NCBI RefSeq assembly: GCF_000153165.2
Contig: NC_014472.1
Span: 1 to 64,000 of the forward strand
Reading direction: 5' to 3'
Length of the DNA stretch: 64,000 nucleotides
From: Maribacter sp. HTCC2170
Lineage (GTDB): Bacteria; Bacteroidota; Bacteroidia; Flavobacteriales; Flavobacteriaceae
Below, piece by piece: positions 1 through 8,314 of this stretch. The position numbers and the translations under genes were made by a program. The notes beneath the pieces were generated by a model. That model was not told the DNA's origin. It saw nothing but the letters and a program-made list of their open reading frames with translations, and made no database searches. Within the stretch, counting starts at the first letter, position 1. Each line of letters begins with the position of its first letter.

Positions 1-3000
1 ACTAAAGTCCATGAAGAAGTAGCATTATCCCATTGCATCACTTGTCCATCCGCAGTACCATCTGCTATATTCTCCAACTGTACCGCATTATCTGCAATCT
101 CAGCATTGGTAATGCCATCTGCAGCAACATCCAAAGTATATGGATCGCCTGTAGTGCCCGCTCCTGAACGTGTCAAGGTCGCATCAGTTCCATTTGTCAC
201 CTCATTTCCAATAACCGCATCAGCATCATCGACATTCAATGTAATCGAACTGCCATCATCAATGGAAATATTTCCAGCCGTACCATTTGTACTGATATCT
301 TGATCATCATTATCCAAGGCACTAAAGTCTGCGGTTGCAGTTCCTCCATCTTCCAATTCAATGGTCAATGTATTCGTTCCTGAATTGAATACCGTATTGG
401 TATCGTTCAACTGTTGGTCATCCGTACTACCTGCTGCCAATTCGGCCAAGGCACCCTCTACTTCCGTAGCGGTGAAGTTGCCACCGGCATCCGTTATGTT
501 CACTTCATTTGCTATCTGGTCATCCGTACTCACATATCCACTAAGATCAACGGTTCCACCATCCTCCAAGGTCAAGGTGTTACCCGCCAAGCTCAAGGCC
601 TGGTCGTCAGTACTCACATATCCACTAAGGTCAACGGTTCCACCATCCTCTAAGGTCAAAGTGTTACCCGCCAAGCTCAAGGCCTGGTCATCAGTACTAC
701 CTGCTGCCAATTCGGCCAAGGCACCCTCTACTTCCGTAGCGGTGAAGTTGCCACCGGCATCTGTTATGTTAACTTCATTTGCTATCTGGTCATCCGTACT
801 CACATATCCACTAAGGTCAACGGTTCCACCATCCTCTAAGGTCAAGGTGTTACCCGCCAAGCTCAAGGCCTGGTCATCAGTACTCACATATCCGCTAAGG
901 TCAACAGTTCCACCATCCTCCAAGGTCAGAGTGTTACCCGCCAAGCTCAAGGCCTGGTCATCAGTACTTACATATCCACTAAGGTCTACCGAGTTGCCAT
1001 CGGCAATCGATAGGGTGTTACCGGCCAAGCTCAAGGTCTGGTCATCTGTGTCCGTATCATCCAAGTATCCACTAAGATCAACGGTTCCACCATCCTCCAA
1101 AGTCAAGGTGTTACCAGCCAAGCTCAAGGTCTGGTCATCTGTGTCCGTATCATCCAAGTATCCACTAAGATCAACAGTTCCACCATCCTCCAATGTCAGG
1201 GTGTTACCGGCCAAGCTCAAGGCCTGGTCATCAGTACTGCCCGCTGCCAATTCGGCCAGGGCACCCTCTACTTCCGTAGCGGTGAAGTTGCCACCGGCAT
1301 CCGTTATGTTCACTTCATTTGCTATCTGATCGTCGGTATCAGTTCCCACAAATGTTATTGGACTACCATTTCCATTATCGAATGTATATGTACCATCCCC
1401 ATTGTCAGAAATATCAGCTTTGTTCACTGTTTGAGGGGTGCCATTTTCATTTGTATAAGTGATAGTACCATTGTTATTATCGACAAGGTTGGTAATCGTC
1501 TCAGAAATTGTAACTGAAGCAACGTTCAAGTATAAAGCACCATCTGTTCCAAATCCTATATCATTGTTCAAATCACCACTAATCATATCAACAGTTGCTG
1601 GTGCAACAGCATCATCTTCCAATGAAATATTCAATTCTCCATCAACAATAGATAATCCATCTATTGTTTGATCATCAGTGCCAACAAATGCGATCGGCGC
1701 ACCATCCCCATTGTCGAAGGTGAAGGTGCCATCACCATTATCGGTAAGGTCTGATTTGTTTATTGTCTGTGGCGTGCCATCCTCATTCGTATAAGTGATG
1801 GTACCATCATTGTTGTCAACTAAATTAGTAACCGTCTCAGCGATTGCGGCCAAGTCGGCGATCGCATCCTGTACCGTCGTCTCATCATTTCCGTCACCAT
1901 CTACATCAATAGGACCGTTAAGGTTCACTTCAGTGGCATCCTGGTCATCGGTCCCCACGAATGTGATCGGTGCACCATCCCCATTGTCGAAGGTGAAGGT
2001 GCCATCACCATTATCGGTAAGGTCTGATTTGTTTATTGTCTGTGGTGTTCCATCCTCATTCGTATAAGTGATGGTACCATCATTGTTGTCAACTAAATTA
2101 GTAACCGTCTCAGCGATTGCGGCCAAGTCGGCGATCGCATCCTGTACCGTCGTCTCATCATTACCATCACCATCTACATCAATAGGACCGTTAAGGTTCA
2201 CTTCAGTGGCATCCTGGTCATCGGTCCCCACGAATGTGATCGGTGCACCATCCCCATTGTCGAAGGTGAAGGTGCCATCACCATTATCGGTAAGGTCTGA
2301 TTTGTTTATTGTCTGTGGTGTTCCATCCTCATTCGTATAAGTGATGGTACCATCATTGTTGTCAACTAAATTAGTAACCGTCTCAGCGATTGCGGCCAAG
2401 TCGGCGATCGCATCCTGTACCGTCGTCTCATCATTACCATCACCATCTACATCAATAGGACCGTTAAGGTTCACTTCTGTAGCATCCTGGTCATCGGTCC
2501 CCACGAATGTGATCGGTGCACCATCCCCATTGTCGAAGGTGAAGGTGCCATCACCATTATCGGTAAGGTCTGATTTGTTTATTGTCTGTGGTGTGCCATC
2601 CTCATTCGTATAAGTGATGGTACCATCATTGTTGTCAACTAAATTAGTAACCGTCTCAGCGATTGCGGCCAAGTCGGCGATCGCATCCTGTACCGTCGTC
2701 TCATCATTACCATCACCATCTACATCAATAGGACCGTTAAGGTTCACTTCAGTGGCATCCTGGTCATCGGTCCCCACGAATGTGATCGGTGCACCATCCC
2801 CATTGTCGAAGGTGAAGGTGCCATCACCATTATCGGTAAGGTCTGATTTGTTTATTGTCTGTGGTGTGCCATCCTCATTCGTATAAGTGATGGTACCATC
2901 ATTGTTGTCAACTAAATTAGTAACCGTCTCAGCGATTGCGGCCAAGTCGGCGATCGCATCCTGTACCGTCGTCTCATCATTACCATCACCATCTACATCA

Positions 3001-4193
3001 ATAGGACCGTTAAGGTTCACTTCAGTGGCATCCTGGTCATCGGTCCCCACGAATGTGATCGGTGCACCATCCCCATTGTCGAAGGTGAAGGTGCCATCAC
3101 CATTATCGGTAAGGTCTGATTTGTTTATTGTCTGTGGTGTGCCATCCTCATTCGTATAAGTGATGGTACCATCATTGTTGTCAACTAAATTAGTAACCGT
3201 CTCAGCGATTGCGGCCAAGTCGGCGATCGCATCCTGTACCGTCGTCTCATCGTTACCATCACCATCTACATCAATAGGACCGTTCAGGTTCACCTCAGTG
3301 GCATCCTGATCGTCAGTGCCCACAAATGTGATCGGGGCGCCATCGCCATTGTCAAAGGTGAAGGTGCCGTCAAGGTTGTCCGTAAGGTCTGATTTGTTTA
3401 TCGTCTGTGGTGTTCCATCCTCATTCGTATAAGTGATGGTGCCATCATTATTGTCCACCAAGTTGGTTACAGTCTCAGTGATGGCCGCCAAGTCAGCGAT
3501 TGCTTCCTGTACCGTGGTCTCATCATTACCGTCACCGTCTACATCAATAGGACCGTTCAGGTTCACCTCAGTGGCATCCTGATCGTCAGTGCCCACAAAT
3601 GTGATCGGGGCGCCATCGCCATTGTCAAAGGTGAAGGTGCCGTCAAGGTTGTCCGTAAGGTCTGATTTGTTTATCGTCTGTGGTGTTCCATCCTCATTCG
3701 TATAAGTGATGGTGCCATCATTATTGTCCACCAAGTTGGTTACAGTCTCAGTGATGGCCGCCAAGTCAGCGATTGCTTCCTGTACCGTGGTCTCATCATT
3801 ACCGTCACCGTCTACATCAATAGGACCGTTCAGGTTTACCTCAGTTGCATCTTGGTCAGCCAGGTCTGTTAGATTAACGGAAACTGAATTTCCATTTTCG
3901 ATGTCCAATGATAACATATTGGTCCCAGAATCAAAACTAAAATTCTGAAGTTGCTGATTATCAGAGGATGTTAACTCCCAAGAATCCCCATCCCAAAAAT
4001 AAATAGTACCGGTATTGGTGTTTACATATACATCACCCGTATCTGCTCCTGCCGGAGTTACCATACCTGGTGCGGTGACATCGGTTCCACTAAGAACCTC
4101 ACAATTACACTGATCTTCTAAGTTTACTGTAGTTTGCGCAAAGGCAAATCCTGAGAACAATAGAAATATCAGAATTAATATCTTTCTATTCAT
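1..4193 (-). CDS. Giant repeat-rich secreted surface protein (C-terminus beyond left edge)
   Basis: The minus frame opens with ATG at 4193 and stays open to base 1, giving about 1397 codons with no stop, so the gene is cut by the window edge. The start MNRKILILIFLLFSGFAFAQ is a clear signal peptide ending in FAFA-Q. After a short N-terminal region with two Cys (CNCE, about residues 28-30) come eight 91-residue units (DQDATEVNLNGPIDVDGDGN and so on), a ninth diverged copy near 1340-1673, then a region of 28-residue units (LSLAGNTLTLEDGGTVDLSG) mixed with ITDAGGNFTATEVEGALAEL blocks. Composition is rich in D, N, T and G with almost no Lys or Cys. I do not recognise a named family; similar repeat proteins occur in Flavobacteriia and are probably exported adhesin-like or fibre-like proteins. 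The sorting signal, if any, lies outside the window. Function is inference. Confidence 0.85.
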   Translation of the reverse strand, partial: MNRKILILIFLLFSGFAFAQTTVNLEDQCNCEVLSGTDVTAPGMVTPAGADTGDVYVNTNTGTIYFWDGDSWELTSSDNQQLQNFSFDSGTNMLSLDIENGNSVSVNLTDLADQDATEVNLNGPIDVDGDGNDETTVQEAIADLAAITETVTNLVDNNDGTITYTNEDGTPQTINKSDLTDNLDGTFTFDNGDGAPITFVGTDDQDATEVNLNGPIDVDGDGNDETTVQEAIADLAAITETVTNLVDNNDGTITYTNEDGTPQTINKSDLTDNLDGTFTFDNGDGAPITFVGTDDQDATEVNLNGPIDVDGDGNDETTVQDAIADLAAIAETVTNLVDNNDGTITYTNEDGTPQTINKSDLTDNGDGTFTFDNGDGAPITFVGTDDQDATEVNLNGPIDVDGDGNDETTVQDAIADLAAIAETVTNLVDNNDGTITYTNEDGTPQTINKSDLTDNGDGTFTFDNGDGAPITFVGTDDQDATEVNLNGPIDVDGDGNDETTVQDAIADLAAIAETVTNLVDNNDGTITYTNEDGTPQTINKSDLTDNGDGTFTFDNGDGAPITFVGTDDQDATEVNLNGPIDVDGDGNDETTVQDAIADLAAIAETVTNLVDNNDGTITYTNEDGTPQTINKSDLTDNGDGTFTFDNGDGAPITFVGTDDQDATEVNLNGPIDVDGDGNDETTVQDAIADLAAIAETVTNLVDNNDGTITYTNEDGTPQTINKSDLTDNGDGTFTFDNGDGAPITFVGTDDQDATEVNLNGPIDVDGDGNDETTVQDAIADLAAIAETVTNLVDNNDGTITYTNEDGTPQTINKSDLTDNGDGTFTFDNGDGAPIAFVGTDDQTIDGLSIVDGELNISLEDDAVAPATVDMISGDLNNDIGFGTDGALYLNVASVTISETITNLVDNNNGTITYTNENGTPQTVNKADISDNGDGTYTFDNGNGSPITFVGTDTDDQIANEVNITDAGGNFTATEVEGALAELAAGSTDDQALSLAGNTLTLEDGGTVDLSGYLDDTDTDDQTLSLAGNTLTLEDGGTVDLSGYLDDTDTDDQTLSLAGNTLSIADGNSVDLSGYVSTDDQALSLAGNTLTLEDGGTVDLSGYVSTDDQALSLAGNTLTLEDGGTVDLSGYVSTDDQIANEVNITDAGGNFTATEVEGALAELAAGSTDDQALSLAGNTLTLEDGGTVDLSGYVSTDDQALSLAGNTLTLEDGGTVDLSGYVSTDDQIANEVNITDAGGNFTATEVEGALAELAAGSTDDQQLNDTNTVFNSGTNTLTIELEDGGTATADFSALDNDDQDISTNGTAGNISIDDGSSITLNVDDADAVIGNEVTNGTDATLTRSGAGTTGDPYTLDVAADGITNAEIADNAVQLENIADGTADGQVMQWDNATSSWTL
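533..1230 (-). repeat. Seven 28-31-residue repeats (SLAGNTLTLEDGGTVDLSGY)
   Basis: On the minus strand the motif SLAGNTLTLEDGGTVDLSGY recurs seven times, mostly with 84-bp spacing, linked by STDDQA or the longer DDTDTDDQT linker. One copy near 967-1040 is diverged (TLSIADGNSVDLSGY). A block with ITDAGGNFTATEVEGALAEL interrupts the array near 704-785 and recurs at its flanks, near 428-510 and 1246-1327. These repeats belong to the same open frame as the 91-residue array. Confidence 0.9.
1674..3857 (-). repeat. Eight tandem 273-bp (91-residue) in-frame repeats
   Basis: Exactly 8 x 273 bp fit between the first DQDATEV (codon starting 3857) and the last FVGTD (ending 1674). The copies in the middle and C-terminal part (about 1690-3240) are almost identical at nucleotide level, differing at a few positions such as taccat/tgccat and cagtgg/ctgtag. 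The two N-terminal copies (about 3290-3850) form a second subtype, nearly identical to each other (for example DNLDGTF instead of DNGDGTF). This pattern indicates recent duplication or gene conversion. Each unit contains the acidic DVDGDGNDETT and DNGDGTFTFDNGDG stretches, which could bind calcium (inference). Copy number can change without breaking the frame. Confidence 0.95.
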
Positions 4194-4720
4194 GACAACG
4201 TCTTTACTAATAATGGTTTGGTGTTTCAAAATCTTTTAGTTAGTTGGTGGTTGATGTCAAACATTTAAAAAATGAACAACATCATACTAGCTGAACAACT
4301 ATTATCTATCATTTAGGAGTAAATCTTCAGTTTGTTCAAAACAAAGCGATAATAATCGCTGTTCCTCATGTAGAAAGTCATCATGTTTTTTGTTACTTAA
4401 AAACATTGATAATTTGGTTAAGTTGTTCATAATCTGGGTTTGTTTAATTTGAATCGGCAAAATTGATTTCAACGAGACATAATAATTACACTTTACAAAA
4501 TTAACTCTATACCTACCCTAGGAAAATAATTGTTGTGAAAGGGTCATTAAGTACTGTCAAGCTCTTAAAATTTGAGGTTTTCATCGACGAAATGCATTCT
4601 TTTTTAGACAATACGTTGGTCGATTACATTCATTATAGCAATACCTTACAAAGGTTTTTGTCGTAAGATATTTCCTAAAATCATTGATTTTCATAGATTG
4701 TTTTTAGTTGGTTTTTTCAA
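4194..4720. other. Gene-free spacer upstream of the giant repeat gene
   Basis: This AT-rich spacer has no coding frame I can support. It should hold the promoter of the repeat gene on the minus strand. A TAATTTTG (minus strand, 4496-4503) matches the TAnnTTTG element but lies about 300 bp from the start codon and lacks a TTG at the usual distance, so I do not call it. A small inverted repeat agcgat-aata-atcgct is at 4345-4360. No clear terminator is seen after the gene ending at 4721. Confidence 0.6.
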
Positions 4721-7700
4721 TTAGTTTTTGTTAACTCTATGGGTGATTCTTCTGTTGGTAATAATGGTGTTTACCCTTAGGGTCAAAACAGCGGAATTTG
4801 AAGTTTCAGAACTACAAATGAACATCGTATTGGATACTATTACCCTATACTCATTTCCATTGTCAGGAGCAGTTGCATTTGTAATGGTCAAAATACTCGT
4901 TGATGTATCACTATAGATCCCTGAATCGGTCAGATCTACCCAGCCTGAACCATCATCTAACTGCCATTGATAGGTATCTGAATTCGAGGCTATTACCTCT
5001 ATTGTTATATCACAACCCGGACAAACATTGGTATTTGGTGGTTGGGTGCTGATACTGGGAGCAAGACCTACTTCCAGATGGTCATAGGTACTGTCTGTAT
5101 CAATATCCGCAGGAACAGGGTAAGTTGCTCCTGTTACACGCCCAAAACCGTCTGTTGCTGGTGGATTACCTGTCGCATAGTATTCATTGTCCCCTCCGTC
5201 GGCATTTGCGTTATTATAGGCCTCATTCGCATCACTACAGCCATCATCATCACTATCCGTATCCAAAAAATCCGCGGGATCGGTACCATCAGTATCTAAA
5301 ATTGTATAATTTATGGCTCCACTTTCTGCTGCAGTTTCTACAACATTGGCCAATCCATTGGCCCCGTAAGGTCCATTGACCACACCATTGGAATGTGATT
5401 GACTGTGTCCTGCTTCTACTGCATCATAGATTCCGTCATTATCGCTATCCAAATCCAAGTGATTGGCAATCCCATCAGAATCGGAATCTATTCCATAGGT
5501 TTCCGGGTTTACATAATTGGTGAGGCAACTAAATTCTATATTATGCTGCCTACCCGAGGCTGAGGCACCTGCAACTCGTGCTACCGCACCAACGCGAATG
5601 GATATTTCGGATTGGGAATTATAATTTACCCCATAATTTACCTCCGGAAAAGTATTACCAGCTCCTGGAAATTCATTGATTCCAGCCGTTCCCAGGACCC
5701 ATGAACCATCTGTGGACATTGTCAATTCCGTAGGATTGGAAATGATATAACTTGTGGGATTATCACTCCAAATTTGTTCTCCATAGTTGGAGTTACCGTC
5801 AATATCATTGAAATTGGTAAAGAATTTAGAAATGACTACTGGCGCACTACCTCCAGAATTCACAAATTGAATCCTATACTCGATATACCCTTGGTCCCCT
5901 ATATTTGTAAGGTTAAAGGCTGTTTGTGGTCTGAATGAGGCCGGCTCCGAACCATTATTATCAATATTGGCAACTGTTGCATTGAAAGTTTGATCAATTG
6001 TTACCAAGGCATCTGTGCCTGTAGTAATATTTGATATTCTATAAACAGCACCTAATTGCAAGGCGGTACCAGAAACCAAGGTGGCAGCGGAGCTAAAATC
6101 CAATGTCGTTTCCCCAGTACAATCCTGTTGTGAGTTACTGATTATGGTATTAAGCTCATCAGCATCTAGTAAACCATCATTATCATCGTCAAGATCAACC
6201 CTGTCAGCCACAGTATCATTATCAGAATCAGGGAAAACGGTAATATAGATTGAGCCAGTAGCCTCTTCTGAGGTAAACGTACAATTGGCGTTATCCCTCA
6301 TGGTGTAGGTAAAACTGTCATTCCCAAAAAAACCAGTTGTTGGAGTATATGTTACTGTACCATCTCCATTCAATACCGATACTCCATTAGATGGTTGTGT
6401 AACGGAGATTACCTCCAAAGGTTCTCCTTCGGGGTCAGAATCGGCACCATTTCCATTATCAATCAATGGATCTAACGATACAAAGCTATTTTCCACAACC
6501 GTTGTATATTCATCGGTTGCCGTGGGCGGTTGATTGGCTGAATCTGGAAATACATCCAATAGATTGATAGAACCGTTATTATAATCATTAGGTATTAATT
6601 GTTGTCTTACCACCACCCTGCCTGAAGCCGTCCTTGGAAATGATACCTCAACAACAATAGGGGTCAAGGGACCACTTGGTAGTCCAAAATGAATTCTTCC
6701 GGGGCCCTGTGTACCATGGCCAAATCCACCATTTACCTCTCGGGTACCAGAAATTACATTTCCATCACAATCCAATATTTTTGCAGTTGCCCCAACACCA
6801 AAACGTTCTTCTGTATTAATCAAACCAAATGCATCACGATCTTCAACAATATCGATATATAAATGATTGGCCTGATTTGCCATTAAATTATTTATGTACA
6901 ATCTATTATTTCCTGAACGATTTGTGTACAAATCCAAATCGCCATCTTGATCAATATCAATAAACGTACAACCTTCACCTCCAGAATTGCTAAATGTTAG
7001 GCCAGAATCCACAAAAGACATTGCTCCACCTCCATTGTTTATTTGGTTTAAGAACAACTTATTGGCACCTCCTGCCAAAAAAATATCGATATCCCCATCG
7101 TTATCAACATCACCACAGGCCAGACCTTCAATTTGACCTGAAAAACTAATTGGAATTCCAGTCGCTGCGCCTAAGCCCGTCCATGTGCCGTCACCATTGT
7201 TTCTATGTATTTGGTTGTTCCCATTTTCAGTCCAATACATATCAAAATCGCCATCATTATCAAAATCATAAAAAGCTACGGCACCTTTGTTGTTATTGTT
7301 GGCATCATCAATATTTACCCCATTTTGGAAAGTTCCGCCAACATTCGTGAATAAATCGACCTGATCTCTTTTCCGTACCACAATGTCTACCCAACCATCA
7401 TCATTAAAATCAGTTGCCGATCCATAATCACCATCAGTTGCATCCTGTACTAATCCCAGTGGCCATGTAGTTGAATTTAAAACATCATAGGGCGGATTGG
7501 GACTATCTGCTTTTCTGGTAACATGGGTAAAATTACCCGTACCGTCGTTTTGTAGAATATCAATCCCAAAATTATGATTGTCAACAAACAGATCTAGATC
7601 ACCATCACCATCATAGTCCAATGCCCCAGCACCTTCAGTATTCATACCGTCGGTCATAGATGTAAATCGTTGATTTGGAACTGTACCTCCTGTTCCATTC

Positions 7701-8113
7701 CCAAACCTATTGGTAGCCGGGTCTTGAAGATAAATTCTTAAATCATTATGCTTATTTCTGAAAACGTCTGGATAACCGTCGTTGTTGAAATCAACGAACA
7801 ATACTGTTCGTTCTAGACTGCCACCATTAAAATCAGGGGCAAGTGTTCCTGTAACATCTGTAAAGCTTCCTCCATCATTTCTATAGAGCTTTCCATTTCC
7901 CTGTGTATTGACTACAAGATCAAAATCCCCATCCAGATCATAATCTGCCCAAGCATGTCCACCATCCTTATTGCCGCCTAAATTCAAGCCATATGCGGCC
8001 GCACTTTCAGTAAATGTCGTTTGAGAAAAGGTTTCTCCATGATAAAATATGAGTAAACTCAATATAATACCAAAAGTTAACTTGGATAAAAATGATTGAG
8101 AATTTCTTCTCAT
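4721..8113 (-). CDS. Secreted FG-GAP/VCBS-repeat protein with ASPIC/UnbV, TSP3 and Ig-like domains
   Basis: This 1130-residue protein begins with a signal peptide (about residues 1-31, ending ETFSQ). Residues ~32-430 hold repeated D-x-D-x-D-G-D-x-D motifs (DYDLDGDFDLV, DFNNDGYPDV, DVDNDGDIDIF) typical of FG-GAP/VCBS beta-propellers that bind Ca2+. An ASPIC/UnbV domain follows (~440-520, FGVGATAKI...GRIHFGL), then a cadherin-like/Big_9 domain (~526-628, NQPPTATDEYTTVVEN), TSP3 repeats, a ~205-residue domain bounded by two Cys (~665-870), more TSP3, and an Ig-like domain (~1018-1110). It ends TIITNRRITHRVNKN, not in a recognisable T9SS type A or B sorting domain. Likely an exported, calcium-rich surface protein; the ligand is unknown. 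It lies 201 bp downstream of the next gene upstream and may be transcribed separately. Confidence 0.88.
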   Translation of the reverse strand: MRRNSQSFLSKLTFGIILSLLIFYHGETFSQTTFTESAAAYGLNLGGNKDGGHAWADYDLDGDFDLVVNTQGNGKLYRNDGGSFTDVTGTLAPDFNGGSLERTVLFVDFNNDGYPDVFRNKHNDLRIYLQDPATNRFGNGTGGTVPNQRFTSMTDGMNTEGAGALDYDGDGDLDLFVDNHNFGIDILQNDGTGNFTHVTRKADSPNPPYDVLNSTTWPLGLVQDATDGDYGSATDFNDDGWVDIVVRKRDQVDLFTNVGGTFQNGVNIDDANNNNKGAVAFYDFDNDGDFDMYWTENGNNQIHRNNGDGTWTGLGAATGIPISFSGQIEGLACGDVDNDGDIDIFLAGGANKLFLNQINNGGGAMSFVDSGLTFSNSGGEGCTFIDIDQDGDLDLYTNRSGNNRLYINNLMANQANHLYIDIVEDRDAFGLINTEERFGVGATAKILDCDGNVISGTREVNGGFGHGTQGPGRIHFGLPSGPLTPIVVEVSFPRTASGRVVVRQQLIPNDYNNGSINLLDVFPDSANQPPTATDEYTTVVENSFVSLDPLIDNGNGADSDPEGEPLEVISVTQPSNGVSVLNGDGTVTYTPTTGFFGNDSFTYTMRDNANCTFTSEEATGSIYITVFPDSDNDTVADRVDLDDDNDGLLDADELNTIISNSQQDCTGETTLDFSSAATLVSGTALQLGAVYRISNITTGTDALVTIDQTFNATVANIDNNGSEPASFRPQTAFNLTNIGDQGYIEYRIQFVNSGGSAPVVISKFFTNFNDIDGNSNYGEQIWSDNPTSYIISNPTELTMSTDGSWVLGTAGINEFPGAGNTFPEVNYGVNYNSQSEISIRVGAVARVAGASASGRQHNIEFSCLTNYVNPETYGIDSDSDGIANHLDLDSDNDGIYDAVEAGHSQSHSNGVVNGPYGANGLANVVETAAESGAINYTILDTDGTDPADFLDTDSDDDGCSDANEAYNNANADGGDNEYYATGNPPATDGFGRVTGATYPVPADIDTDSTYDHLEVGLAPSISTQPPNTNVCPGCDITIEVIASNSDTYQWQLDDGSGWVDLTDSGIYSDTSTSILTITNATAPDNGNEYRVIVSNTMFICSSETSNSAVLTLRVNTIITNRRITHRVNKN

Positions 8114-8314
8114 GGTTGTGTTTTTTAAAACCGAAGCTCTTATGAAATAGGCAATTACAGTTTTATTGGTCTTATAAAGATTAAATCTTTTTCGGATGTG
8201 TTAAAATTATTGTTGTGAAGTTTCAATAATCAGACACTACGTCCTTAAAACATGTTGTTTGTCGATTAGGCCCCTACAAATAAGGCTTGGGTAAGAATTG
8301 GAAAGTAGATACTA

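Noticed and set aside
1674-3857. Possible CRISPR array because of regular 273-bp periodicity
   Set aside because: The whole unit is repeated, there are no variable spacers and the unit is coding.
106-3948. Plus-strand open frames across the left repeat region, including five 90-residue near-identical ones
   Set aside because: They are antisense shadows of the 273-bp repeat; the minus frame has a signal peptide and one continuous reading of ~1397 codons.
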